Assembly: GCF_023035295.1 (NCBI RefSeq)
Contig: NZ_CP075081.1
Coordinates: 1-48,229 of the forward strand
Direction of reading: 5' to 3'
DNA: 48,229 nt
DNA from: Borrelia coriaceae
GTDB taxonomy: Bacteria > Spirochaetota > Spirochaetia > Borreliales > Borreliaceae
Positions within the stretch are counted from its first letter, which is position 1; each line of letters opens with the position of its first letter. Position numbers and translations under genes: made by a program. The notes beneath the pieces are model-generated. The model was not told the DNA's origin. It saw only the letters and a program-made list of their open reading frames with translations, and made no database searches. Positions 7,284-15,086 of the stretch are shown in pieces.

Positions 7284-7654
7284 TGGTTTATCCTATAACT
7301 AATAGAATTAAGCATGTTTGCAGTATCAATTAATGTTGATGTTGAATAAGATGATCCTTTTCTTTTTTTATATGCAATGGTTTTAGCTTGTATTTGAGGT
7401 TTTACTTTATTTGATACAACATAATTAGTGTAATAAGTAATAAAAGCCTTTGCTATGGCTTGCATACCTTTTTTAGGATTTTCCATGAAGCAATTTCTTA
7501 TATAAATTGTGTCTATATAATTCTTAAATCCCATTTCATTAGCAACAGCATATAAGTGTGATCTTGAAGGTAATTTGCTATTACCAAATTCATGCATACG
7601 AGCAATTTTTGCATTTCTTTTATCAAACCAACCAATCTCAATCTCTATTTCCAT
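7280..7654 (-). CDS. head-tail connector-type cp32 protein, unit A
   Basis: A 124-residue basic protein (MEIEIEIGWFDKRNAKIARMHEFGNSKLPSRSHLYA...). The 'ARMHEFG ... PSRSHLYAVANEM' arrangement resembles the 'A..hEfGt.....PaRpFl' pattern of HK97 gp10-like neck or tail-completion proteins, and it sits at the right place between capsid and sheath genes. It overlaps the chimeric gene downstream by 4 bases and the DUF1506 remnant upstream. The unit B copy differs in few residues. The homology to gp10-like proteins is inference from the motif and order. Confidence 0.7.
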   Translation of the reverse strand: MEIEIEIGWFDKRNAKIARMHEFGNSKLPSRSHLYAVANEMGFKNYIDTIYIRNCFMENPKKGMQAIAKAFITYYTNYVVSNKVKPQIQAKTIAYKKRKGSSYSTSTLIDTANMLNSISYRINQ

Positions 7655-7891
7655 TCTATTACCTTCAAAATGATAGTAAGATAGCCAATACTAGAGTCAA
7701 TACTGACTATTTCATAAAACATATTAGAATCTGATATTCTATCTTTAAGTTCAAACTCTAAATTGGATGTAGTATAAAGTTTATGAAGTGACTTTATATA
7801 GCTTAAGTGTCTCTTCATTCTTAAAGTAAGAGATTACTCTTGATGCTAAGCTTGCTAGTCTAGTTCTAATACTATTATTATGTGTCATCAT
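7645..7891 (-). pseudogene. DUF1506-type head-tail protein, internally deleted, unit A
   Basis: Both ends match the intact unit B gene (34758-35147): the start MMTHNNSIRTRLASLASRVISYF and the 3' third with its TAG stop. Compared with B, 143 bases are missing between two copies of CTTTAT (B 34905-34910 and 35048-35053). This shifts the frame, and translation from 7891 would stop after ...KLYKVTS. The rest of the neck genes around it are intact. Confidence 0.8.
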
Positions 7892-8283
7892 TTGAGGATT
7901 CCTATACAACAAGGTGGATTAGTTGTTTGGCTTTTAAGACTACTAAGTAAAGATTCAAACTGATTACAAAAGCTTGTGTTTGCATTAGCTTCATTACCAA
8001 TAGGATGGTATGAAATTTCAAGATCATTAATCTTCTCATTTTTGATACGGTTAAAATCAAATTCACGTATCAGACCAGTCTGATTTAGTTTACAACCTAT
8101 ATAGTAATAAAGTAGTAATATCAGATGTGAGTGGGTAAGCATGTCAGCATTAATTCCTTTGGTAGTTATTATCATCTCAAGTAATTCTGTATAAGTTTCA
8201 AACTGAGTAAATGACAATACTTCTTCACTTAAATTAAGTAAACTTAATATCTTACTATGAAGTGTTTGCAATTCTGATGACAT
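7888..8283 (-). CDS. head-tail adaptor-type cp32 protein, unit A
   Basis: A 131-residue protein (MSSELQTLHSKILSLLNLSEEVLSF...) directly downstream of the capsid gene and overlapping the DUF1506 remnant by 4 bases. The helical N-terminal part followed by 'LLLYYYIGCKLNQTGLIRE' is reminiscent of phage gp6-like connector proteins, which occupy this position. It may be the family called DUF3890 in Borrelia, but I am not sure of that number. A CC pair near the C-terminus (NPPCCIGILK) is conserved as TCC in unit B. Role: probably a head-completion protein, by position. Confidence 0.68.
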   Translation of the reverse strand: MSSELQTLHSKILSLLNLSEEVLSFTQFETYTELLEMIITTKGINADMLTHSHLILLLYYYIGCKLNQTGLIREFDFNRIKNEKINDLEISYHPIGNEANANTSFCNQFESLLSSLKSQTTNPPCCIGILK

Positions 8284-8307
8284 ATCTAACCCCTCTTCTA
8301 TTAATAA

Positions 8308-9294
8308 TTAACTTTGCTTAATATTAACGTGTAAAATAGTATTCTGTGTTGCTATGAGGCCACCTAAAACAAAATCAATGTATGAATGTGCAATATCAGT
8401 TGAATCTTTATCAACTTGTTCATTTGGCATTGGTAACATATACTTACTTGGTTTGAATTTAATTAATTCTGAATTTAATGGATAAATTAATATCTGATTT
8501 GAGAGTAAATTAGATGTTTGAATATATACTTCTTGTCTATTATTAACAGCTTTAATAGTCTTGATAAGGAAATCTTCCCATGAATCAGTTGAAGAATAAA
8601 TATGAGAGTTAGATGATGTTGATGAATCACTTGGTATTGCATATGGTTTAACTAGTTTTAAACTTGTTACGGGATCAACTAGTACCATAAATGGAGTAGA
8701 AAACTCATCACCAAGTTCTAATTTTGCAAGCCCTGCTTCAATTTTTTCAAATATCTTATCCATTTTATCTTTATTAGATGACTCAACATCTTCTTTTACT
8801 TGATCAGGCATATTAAGTAGACCATACATATTAGGAAGCATACGTTTTTGATTCTTACCATCTTTTTGAATTGAGACAGTACCGGTTAATATAAAGTGAT
8901 TTATAAGTTTAATAATCTCATTACTTGCAAGTTTATATGCTTCCCTAAATGGAAGTAAATTATTATTTACATCACCTGCATAATCATTATTTTTATAAAA
9001 TCCTTCAGAAGTTTGCTTTAAATGTCTAAACTTATATTGTAATTTAAGATAATTAAGTCTAACTGCTTCTGAACGAAAACCAATAGTAGCAATAGTATTA
9101 ACTTCATTTACTAATGTTGTTGGATTGGCATTAAGAAATGCATCCCATTTTATTGTTTTTAAGTACCCTGTCTTTAAATCTACATCTTCAATTTGTTCAC
9201 TAGAAAACCAATTATAAAATACCGGTAACTTTACTTCATTAAATATATTTGCTATCTCTTTAGCATAATAATTTTGATCATATAATTCTGACAT
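8308..9294 (-). CDS. probable major capsid protein, unit A
   Basis: A 328-residue protein in the place of the major capsid gene: after scaffold-like and decoration-like genes and before the connectors. The pattern is typical of DUF2184/HK97-like capsids: N-terminal arm (LYDQNYYAKEIANIFNEVKLP), segments YKLASNEIIKLINHFILTG and MYGLLNMP near residues 125-165, a domain with STPFMVLVDPVTSLKLV, and a C-terminal IAHSYIDFVLGGLIATQNTILHV resembling the capsid β-strand end. Start ATG follows AAAGGGGG. About 90% identical to unit B. No known catalytic residue. The capsid call rests on order and fold-like pattern. Confidence 0.75.
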   Translation of the reverse strand: MSELYDQNYYAKEIANIFNEVKLPVFYNWFSSEQIEDVDLKTGYLKTIKWDAFLNANPTTLVNEVNTIATIGFRSEAVRLNYLKLQYKFRHLKQTSEGFYKNNDYAGDVNNNLLPFREAYKLASNEIIKLINHFILTGTVSIQKDGKNQKRMLPNMYGLLNMPDQVKEDVESSNKDKMDKIFEKIEAGLAKLELGDEFSTPFMVLVDPVTSLKLVKPYAIPSDSSTSSNSHIYSSTDSWEDFLIKTIKAVNNRQEVYIQTSNLLSNQILIYPLNSELIKFKPSKYMLPMPNEQVDKDSTDIAHSYIDFVLGGLIATQNTILHVNIKQS

Positions 9295-9318
9295 CTTTAA
9301 CCCCCTTTAACTTACTTA

Positions 9319-9897
9319 TTAACTTGGTTTACCTTTATTACCATAAATAGCTACATGTACTATGCAAAGCTTTTTTTCAGTATCATCAAGCTCAATAGCA
9401 TCTGATAATGCCATGGCATTAATTTTGCCATCACTTGAGTTAACCTTTTCAAGCTCACCATCTGAATTAAATTTAACTTTATCTTTTCTTTTTATATTGG
9501 CATCTTTTGCTACTAAATATTCTTGGAAGTTATTTGTAATAGGAATTACTGTCGCAGTTTGTGTAAATTCATCTATATCTGTACATATGCCGTAAAGGTC
9601 ATCCTCACCACTAACTTCAACATGAGGTTCATAATGTGGATTATTATCTGATGTTGTGTTTACAACTAGCTTTACTCCTCTTTTATATGGATATCCTTTA
9701 AAGAAGTAATTCTCTAATTTGTCATGACGGCTAGTTACAGTACCGCCTTGATTTTGTAAATGTCTATTTTTATCCTTAAAATCAACTTTATTACTAAAAG
9801 TACTAGCATCACTAGTAGGGTTCTTCATTTGTTTTTTAAGAGCTTTAGCTTTTTCTTCATATTGCTTTACTAGTTCAGTTACATTTGTTGTTGACAC
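9319..9897 (-). CDS. DUF228-type capsid decoration-like protein, unit A copy 1
   Basis: A 192-residue protein of the Borrelia DUF228 family. Landmarks: an N-terminal helix, the DASTFSNKVDFKDKNRHLQNQGG segment, GYPYKRGVKLVV, DLYGICTDIDEFTQTATVIPITNNF and the C-terminal hydrophobic strand (LCIVHVAIYGNKGKPS). The ATVIPITNNF core resembles small capsid decoration proteins of the DUF2190 type, and the gene is next to the capsid gene. There are further paralogues in this unit: the next gene and the C-terminal piece in the chimera at 10763-11113. Confidence 0.75.
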   Translation of the reverse strand: MSTTNVTELVKQYEEKAKALKKQMKNPTSDASTFSNKVDFKDKNRHLQNQGGTVTSRHDKLENYFFKGYPYKRGVKLVVNTTSDNNPHYEPHVEVSGEDDLYGICTDIDEFTQTATVIPITNNFQEYLVAKDANIKRKDKVKFNSDGELEKVNSSDGKINAMALSDAIELDDTEKKLCIVHVAIYGNKGKPS

Positions 9898-9923
9898 TTT
9901 AACCTCCTAACCTTTTGCTTTAT

Positions 9924-10763
9924 TTAAGAAACGACCTTATTACCATAAATGGCTATCTTTATTAAATACAGTTTATATTCATCACTATTTTTTTTAGATG
10001 TGTCATCAGTAAGGTACAAAGTATGTATACTTGATAATGCAATTGCTTTAATTGATGATTGTGAATCACCAGTTGATTTAATAACTTCTCCATCTGAATC
10101 AAAATCTAATTTATCACCAATCTGAATACTAGAAGAGCTTTTAGCAATTACATAACCTTCAAAATTATTTGTTATAGGTATTACTGTTGCTACATTAGTA
10201 TGCTCATAAATGTCTATGCATATTCCATACATATTTTTACCATCAGATACTTCAACTTGAACTTCATCAGATTTTGAAGTTTCAATTTTTAATTTAACCG
10301 CACGCTTGTATGGGAATCCTATAGCAGGATATTCTTCTAACTTATCTGTACTACTTGATATAGATTGAGATATAGCATCAAATGTTAAGTTTTTATCTCT
10401 AAAATCAGTTTTAGCTTTAAATACTGACCTTTCATCATAATTAAAACTTTTAGAGTATTTTTTTAACTTTAATATAGCGTCCTTCAATGACTTACCCTCA
10501 GTAGTTTCAAGTACTGCTGCTTGCCTTTTTCTTCTACTTCGTCCTCTTGTTCTAGAAGGTTGTTGTAATTCTTCTCCTTGTTCTTCGTCTTTTTGTGCAT
10601 CATCATTGTCTTCATCATCTTCTTTTATTTGTTCTTGTTGTAACTGTTGTTTTAAAGTCTCAATCAGTTCATTATCATCCATGCCAGCATACATATCGGG
10701 TTCAAGTGTTCCATGTCCCAAATTAGGTACTAAGCTTGGATTGTGATTACCCTTGTTACTCAC
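9924..10763 (-). CDS. long DUF228-type protein with charged N-terminal extension, unit A
   Basis: A 279-residue DUF228-type protein. The conserved domain (about 118-279) includes FRDKNLTFDAIS, GFPYKRAVKLKIE, MYGICIDIYEHTNVATVIPITNNFEGYV and LYLIKIAIYGNK. Unlike its paralogues (192-197 residues) it has about 85 extra residues: an acidic stretch (45-65, KEDDEDNDDAQKDEEQGEE) followed by a basic patch (71-81, RTRGRSRRKRQ). The unit B paralogue (37159-37749) lacks the extension. This could be a nucleic-acid or scaffold contact, or the remains of a scaffold-like part after recombination; nothing decides it here. Confidence 0.75.
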   Translation of the reverse strand: MSNKGNHNPSLVPNLGHGTLEPDMYAGMDDNELIETLKQQLQQEQIKEDDEDNDDAQKDEEQGEELQQPSRTRGRSRRKRQAAVLETTEGKSLKDAILKLKKYSKSFNYDERSVFKAKTDFRDKNLTFDAISQSISSSTDKLEEYPAIGFPYKRAVKLKIETSKSDEVQVEVSDGKNMYGICIDIYEHTNVATVIPITNNFEGYVIAKSSSSIQIGDKLDFDSDGEVIKSTGDSQSSIKAIALSSIHTLYLTDDTSKKNSDEYKLYLIKIAIYGNKVVS

Positions 10764-11113
10764 TATGAATTAAGGCCTCTGTTCCCAAATATACTTACAA
10801 GTGCTATGTAAAGGTTATCATTGATTTTAAATGCACTTGATAAGGCAATTCCATTAATAGTACGAGAAGCTTCACTTAATAATTTATTTTCTTCTTCTAA
10901 ACGCGCTTGTGACTCTGAAAGTTCTTTTGATATCCTCTCATTAATAGTTAAATTCTTACCTTCAGATTCTTTTGATGCTTTATATGCTTTATACTCTTCA
11001 TATTCTTTTAAACTTAAAGTAATACTGTCTGTATTCTCTTTACTACCCTCTGTATTTTGAATTAAAGTATCTTCTTGTGTACTGGCTACGTTTTCTTGTA
11101 TTTCTTGGTTCAT
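10763..11113 (-). CDS. chimera of scaffold-like DUF1357 N-terminus and DUF228 C-terminus, unit A
   Basis: A 116-residue open frame. Residues 1-84 are nearly identical to the N-terminus of the 224-residue DUF1357-type protein of unit B (37764-38438), ending at LLSEASR. Residues 85-116 (TINGIALSSAFKINDNLYIALVSIFGN) match instead the C-terminal strand of DUF228 proteins. A deletion joined the two genes at a short shared CATTAAT sequence near 10855-10862. The likely scaffold or assembly part of DUF1357 (residues 85-224 in B) is gone, so unit A may depend on unit B or another cp32 for it. It overlaps the next gene by one base. Confidence 0.78.
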   Translation of the reverse strand: MNQEIQENVASTQEDTLIQNTEGSKENTDSITLSLKEYEEYKAYKASKESEGKNLTINERISKELSESQARLEEENKLLSEASRTINGIALSSAFKINDNLYIALVSIFGNRGLNS

Positions 11114-11124
11114 AAACTCTCCTT

Positions 11125-12330
11125 CTAGCTTTCATAAAAAAATAATTTTGATCTTAAAGACTCAAGTTCACTTTTACTTAATGTATTACTTGCTTCTAAT
11201 TCCTTGTATTTAAGGGTTAATTCTATAAGTTTGGAATCTCTTTCATACTTTTCTTCTTCAGTGAGAATATGCAATGAGTTAAATCTAATGTCTAAATAAT
11301 AATATTTATTAAGTTTACTATTGCAATTAATTTCTAACTCTTCTTGAACACCTTTTAAAAAGTCGTAATAGTTAGATCTGTCCCCTTTACCATCACTACC
11401 AAGCCCCTTAACTTGTTCATTAAAGCTTCTAGTTAAAGGCTCCTTAGTATCAGCTCCTATCTTTGCTTTTACTAATGCTAAAGCCTCTTTTAAATAGGTT
11501 ATGTCATACTTAATAACTTCAAGTGAAGCATCTGATGTACCACTATAAAATATGCCGTCATTATTTAAATTATTTCTAAGTCTATATAGTTCTCTTTCAA
11601 GTTCATTATTTACACCTTTAAACTTTCTTATATGCTCATCATCATCATTCCTTCTGAAGATATTAGTAAATAAACTTCCCTTATCAACACCCTTAGTTAA
11701 AAGATCTAGAGACGTTTTAGCATTAACTAAAGCATCTTGTAATTCTACTAATGACTCATCTTTATAAAATAAAAAATTATGACTCTCTATTCTCTTTTCT
11801 ATTTCTTTATATATTTGTTCAAAAAGATATATATTAAGCAAAAAGCTTTGTGTATAACATGGACTGTATGCTTTAAGTATATAGTCATAATTAGAGTGTA
11901 TTATCACTCTACTCTTATGAATCTTTATTTCCTTATAAGATATATTATCATTTTCATTTACTTTCAAATTGTATGTTATATAAGTAGCATCAGGCCCCTC
12001 ATCACGAACACTGTTATAATCAAGATACATAAATCCAGTAGGGAATTCTTTATTTACTTCTAAGTGTAAATCTTGTAGTTGGTCTTCTGTTTTAACTAAA
12101 ATATACCCAACACCATTGAAACGATAACTGATTATGCACTGCAATAATGTTGCTTTTAATTCTATTTTTAATGCATCTAAAGCATCTTCAATAGACAAAG
12201 AAGTTGGAATTACACTATTTAAAGTGATCCCATTCTTAAGAACGTCCTCTGCTACATTTGAGATGTAGTTTCTAAAGAATATTGAATACTTGTATAGATC
12301 TTTAGCATGAACTTTGAAATCTAATCTCAT
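11125..12330 (-). CDS. portal protein, unit A
   Basis: A 401-residue phage portal protein of the DUF1073-like type found in cp32. Order in the operon (directly after TerL/bdr, before scaffold and capsid) and the pattern support it: the N-terminal VAEDVLKNGITLNS segment, CIISYRFNGVGYILV (about residues 80-95), the YKEIKIHKSRVIIHS wing segment, then VIKYDITYLKEALALVKAKIGADTKEPLTRSFNEQVKGLGSDGKGD, the hallmark helix and 'P-x-T-R' loop of this portal group, and YYDFLKGVQEELE. It forms the DNA-entry ring of the capsid. About 96% identical to unit B. Confidence 0.85.
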   Translation of the reverse strand: MRLDFKVHAKDLYKYSIFFRNYISNVAEDVLKNGITLNSVIPTSLSIEDALDALKIELKATLLQCIISYRFNGVGYILVKTEDQLQDLHLEVNKEFPTGFMYLDYNSVRDEGPDATYITYNLKVNENDNISYKEIKIHKSRVIIHSNYDYILKAYSPCYTQSFLLNIYLFEQIYKEIEKRIESHNFLFYKDESLVELQDALVNAKTSLDLLTKGVDKGSLFTNIFRRNDDDEHIRKFKGVNNELERELYRLRNNLNNDGIFYSGTSDASLEVIKYDITYLKEALALVKAKIGADTKEPLTRSFNEQVKGLGSDGKGDRSNYYDFLKGVQEELEINCNSKLNKYYYLDIRFNSLHILTEEEKYERDSKLIELTLKYKELEASNTLSKSELESLRSKLFFYES

Positions 12331-12357
12331 TTATTCTTCTAACCTTTAACCATAAAA

Positions 12358-12386
12358 AATATAACTCAATACTTAGTTTTTGCTAA
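12358..12386 (-). promoter_or_regulatory. promoter/operator upstream of portal gene, unit A
   Basis: On the minus strand: TTAGCA (12386-12381), 17-base spacer AAAACTAAGTATTGAGT, TATATT (12363-12358). The sequence AATACTTAG-TTTTTG-CTAATTATT on the plus strand is a near-palindrome over the -35 region. Unit B has the same element at the same distance from portal (39680-39708), where the palindrome is better. This would drive portal, head and tail genes. Confidence 0.6.
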
Positions 12387-12469
12387 TTATTTTTAACAAA
12401 AAAATAATGGTTAGGAAAAAAAATTTGTTGTTTAAATATGACTTTAAGAAGGGGATACTTAATTTACAT

Positions 12470-12970
12470 TTACTTATTTAACAATGAATAGACTATTGAT
12501 ATTAATGTTAATAAAATTCCTACATTAAGAGTAATAATTGTTCCAAACATCCAATTATGTAGATTAAACCTTCCTTTAAACTCAGTCACTATCTTATCTA
12601 TCTTATTATCTAAATCTTTGATATCTGATTTTAATTCAGTTTTGACTGATGTGATTTCAGATCTTAAGCTACGTTCTGTCATCTCTATTTTTAAATTCAA
12701 ATTACTCTCAACACTATTAATTCTGTCCTCTAATCTTTTTTCTACTCCGCTTATTTTCTCTTCTAGTTTTTCAAATCTAAAATTAAAATTATTTTCTAAA
12801 TACTCAATATCTTTGTAAGTAAGTTCATTACGGTAATACCTTTTAGAAAGATCATTTGCTACAAAATCTTGCATACCCATCTTCACAAATTCTTGGTATA
12901 TTATATCTTCGGTTACATGACCACTAAAAACTTGTACGCTTCCAACAGACTGTAATGATGATTCTTGCAT
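12470..12970 (-). CDS. bdr: Bdr-family repeat protein, unit A
   Basis: A 166-residue Borrelia direct-repeat (Bdr) protein. The conserved N-terminal region includes TEDIIYQEFVKMGMQDFVANDLSKRYYRNELTYKDIEYLE. A coiled-coil part (about 65-135) contains degenerate 11-residue repeats (EKISGVEKRLEDRINSVESNL), followed by a C-terminal hydrophobic anchor (about 141-163, MFGTIITLNVGILLTLISIVY). Bdr proteins are inner-membrane-associated and of unclear function. Here the gene is between large terminase and portal, co-oriented with them. The unit B copy is longer through extra repeats. Confidence 0.9.
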   Translation of the reverse strand: MQESSLQSVGSVQVFSGHVTEDIIYQEFVKMGMQDFVANDLSKRYYRNELTYKDIEYLENNFNFRFEKLEEKISGVEKRLEDRINSVESNLNLKIEMTERSLRSEITSVKTELKSDIKDLDNKIDKIVTEFKGRFNLHNWMFGTIITLNVGILLTLISIVYSLLNK

Positions 12971-13009
12971 AAACTCTCCTTATTTAATTATTATATAATA
13001 TTTTATGCA

Positions 13010-14362
13010 TTATAGGAACCTTATTTTACTAAAATGGGCTTTAAGAGAGCGCATATTTAAATTTAGTAACATATATGATGCTGAAAGACTATCTAATGAA
13101 TCATCATCACTCTTACCATCCCCTTTATATTTATACATATCTGATATACTTGATTTACTTGAATAATCCAAAATACTAAGCTTTGAGCTTGCTAAAGGTT
13201 CTATTAGTGTAGCAATTCTTGTAAATTTATTACTTATAGGTTTTATCGGTGCAATCCTAAACTTATGATTCATACTTGATCTAAGTTTTACAAAGGTTTG
13301 TGTTACATTACCATGGCCTGAAATATTATCTCTATCTTCAACATAAAGGGTATGCACATTTAGATTTCCTAATATAGTTTTGATTGTGTTTAACACCTTA
13401 GGATCACCAAATGGTAATTTTTCTTGAAATAGAAATGCATAATACTTATTATCTACTCTTTCTAATACACAAAGTGCAGTATTATCACCACCAATACTGT
13501 ATGCGGGGTCTAGATATGCTATTGGATTTACAAATTCATGCTCACTTGTAACATTAATATTGGTAAATATAGCATCACAAGGCGCAACCCATTCTCCTAA
13601 AAGGACTTTGGCTTTATATGTGGGCTTGTTCTTATAAATTTCTTCTTGTGTTTTAATAAATTCTTTTGAAATTAGATTATTATCATAAGTTGTAAAGTTA
13701 TATGTAGAATAAGTATTAGTATTATCAATATAATCAGTTTTAAAAAAGTGGTCAGGACTGTCGGGATTAGTATCAAAGATAATTGTTTGCATACCCACTC
13801 TAAGTCTTTTTAAACATTCTATTAATGTTTCTTTATGTAGAGTTGTTGCTTCATTTACATATATAAGAGCTGAGTTGCTTCCTCTAAATCTTTCAAAATC
13901 ACTGGACTTATCTCCACCATAAAGGTTAACCCTTAATGAATCAAGTTCAAAATATGATGTATTAGAAAACTTAGGTAAAAATGGGATATTTAGCATATTA
14001 GCAAGCTTTTCAAATTGGCCTAAAACATTAATCTCTAATGATTTTTGTGAATTACCCAATATAAAATTATTGGTATCTTGTTTATATAAATTTCTATTCC
14101 TAAGTAAAACTTTTAAGAACAAATAACATGCTAAAAAGGTTTTTCCACTTGCAATGCCACCACTTAAGATAATTTTACTTTGATTATTTCTTTCTATACT
14201 GCGTATTACTTCAAGCTGTTTTTTAGTTAAATATTTACTCTCAAACCCTTTAAAATCAACTTCTACTTCTTTAAACTTAATATACTTTAATATATCAATC
14301 CCAAATTCACGTTTATAATCCCTTTGCATTTCTTTAAACATTGGTAATTTATATATATCCAT
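13010..14362 (-). CDS. terminase large subunit, unit A
   Basis: A 450-residue phage terminase large subunit (PBSX/TerL type), the ATPase-nuclease motor that packages DNA. Walker A GGIASGKT is at residues 68-75, Walker B ALIYVNEA at 165-172, coupling motif FDTNPDSP near 196-203. In the nuclease domain are YLDPAYSIGGDNTA (D285, D293), LYVEDRDN, and DDDSLDSLSASY near the C-terminus. All key acidic residues are present. TerS is 10 bases upstream. About 97% identical to unit B. Confidence 0.93.
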   Translation of the reverse strand: MDIYKLPMFKEMQRDYKREFGIDILKYIKFKEVEVDFKGFESKYLTKKQLEVIRSIERNNQSKIILSGGIASGKTFLACYLFLKVLLRNRNLYKQDTNNFILGNSQKSLEINVLGQFEKLANMLNIPFLPKFSNTSYFELDSLRVNLYGGDKSSDFERFRGSNSALIYVNEATTLHKETLIECLKRLRVGMQTIIFDTNPDSPDHFFKTDYIDNTNTYSTYNFTTYDNNLISKEFIKTQEEIYKNKPTYKAKVLLGEWVAPCDAIFTNINVTSEHEFVNPIAYLDPAYSIGGDNTALCVLERVDNKYYAFLFQEKLPFGDPKVLNTIKTILGNLNVHTLYVEDRDNISGHGNVTQTFVKLRSSMNHKFRIAPIKPISNKFTRIATLIEPLASSKLSILDYSSKSSISDMYKYKGDGKSDDDSLDSLSASYMLLNLNMRSLKAHFSKIRFL

Positions 14363-14372
14363 TTCTTAACCT

Positions 14373-14930
14373 TTAAACTTGAAATTTAAAACGTGACTCT
14401 ACATCTGTTGCTTTTAGCTTTTGCAGCATCTCATAATACAACTGCATTTTCTTAACTTCCCTTTCTTTTTTAAGTTGTGACAGTTGAAGTGTTAAGTCTT
14501 CATTACTATTTTCTTCTTGTGAATGTTCACACTCTTTAGAAAGACTTATAATTTTAGACTCTATTTTATCTATTTGATCATCATGAGTTTTAAGTTCTAA
14601 CTCTACATATCTACTAAATGAATTTACAAATTCTATTCCTAGAAGGCTACGAGCCATACTAAACTGACTCTTTAGATCACGTGCCTGCGCATTACTACTT
14701 GTCGCATGAAGTAAGATATTAGTTAGAGTAGCTTCATGAATAGTAAGTTTATTGTCCCTAACATATTCAGAATTGTCTTTAACCGATTCCCATTTGTGTC
14801 TCATTTTACTTACATTTGCTTTAGAAACACCCATTTCCTTTGCAATATTACTGTCACTAAGCTTTCCTTCTTTAAAATACACAATATAATCATCAAATGA
14901 TTTCTTTAGCCTTCCCATACTCTTTAACAC
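14373..14930 (-). CDS. terminase small subunit, unit A
   Basis: A 185-residue protein with an N-terminal helix-turn-helix (LSDSNIAKEMGVSKANVSKMRHKWE, about residues 24-48), then a helical, charged C-terminal half with a coiled coil around residues 125-170, ending RFKFQV. It directly precedes TerL, as expected for the DNA-recognition subunit. The start is unclear: GTG at 14930 gives MLKSMGR, ATG at 14918 gives MGRLKK; neither has a good ribosome-binding site. GTTAAC sits just upstream (14934-14939). Confidence 0.82.
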   Translation of the reverse strand: MLKSMGRLKKSFDDYIVYFKEGKLSDSNIAKEMGVSKANVSKMRHKWESVKDNSEYVRDNKLTIHEATLTNILLHATSSNAQARDLKSQFSMARSLLGIEFVNSFSRYVELELKTHDDQIDKIESKIISLSKECEHSQEENSNEDLTLQLSQLKKEREVKKMQLYYEMLQKLKATDVESRFKFQV

Positions 14931-14933
14931 AAG

Positions 14934-15086
14934 TTAACAAAAATATAATTAATTAACATAAACTTTATAACAAAATAACATACTTTACAAAAACAATGAG
15001 TAATCATCAATTATATAGACTGGTTACAAAGGAATAATCTATAATAACTTAGATTATATATAAAGATTAAAAAAGGAGAATATTAT
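14934..15086. promoter_or_regulatory. divergent intergenic region terS / lipoprotein, unit A
   Basis: About 150 bases separate divergent genes. A GTTAAC site lies beside the terS start, and TTTACAAAAACAATG near 14991 resembles the A-tract element. On the plus strand, TATAAT at 15050-15055 is a likely -10 for the lipoprotein gene, whose ATG has AAAAGGAG 9 bases upstream. No convincing -35 is seen. The TATAAT lies in AT-rich dyad-like sequence (ATAATCTATAATAACTTAGATTAT). Confidence 0.4.

Noticed and set aside
11779..12063. 94-codon plus-strand frame opposite portal, also present at 39101-39385
   Set aside because: It is conserved only because the portal genes are nearly identical; composition (Ile/Tyr/Phe-rich) is that of antisense shadow, and no ribosome-binding site is seen.
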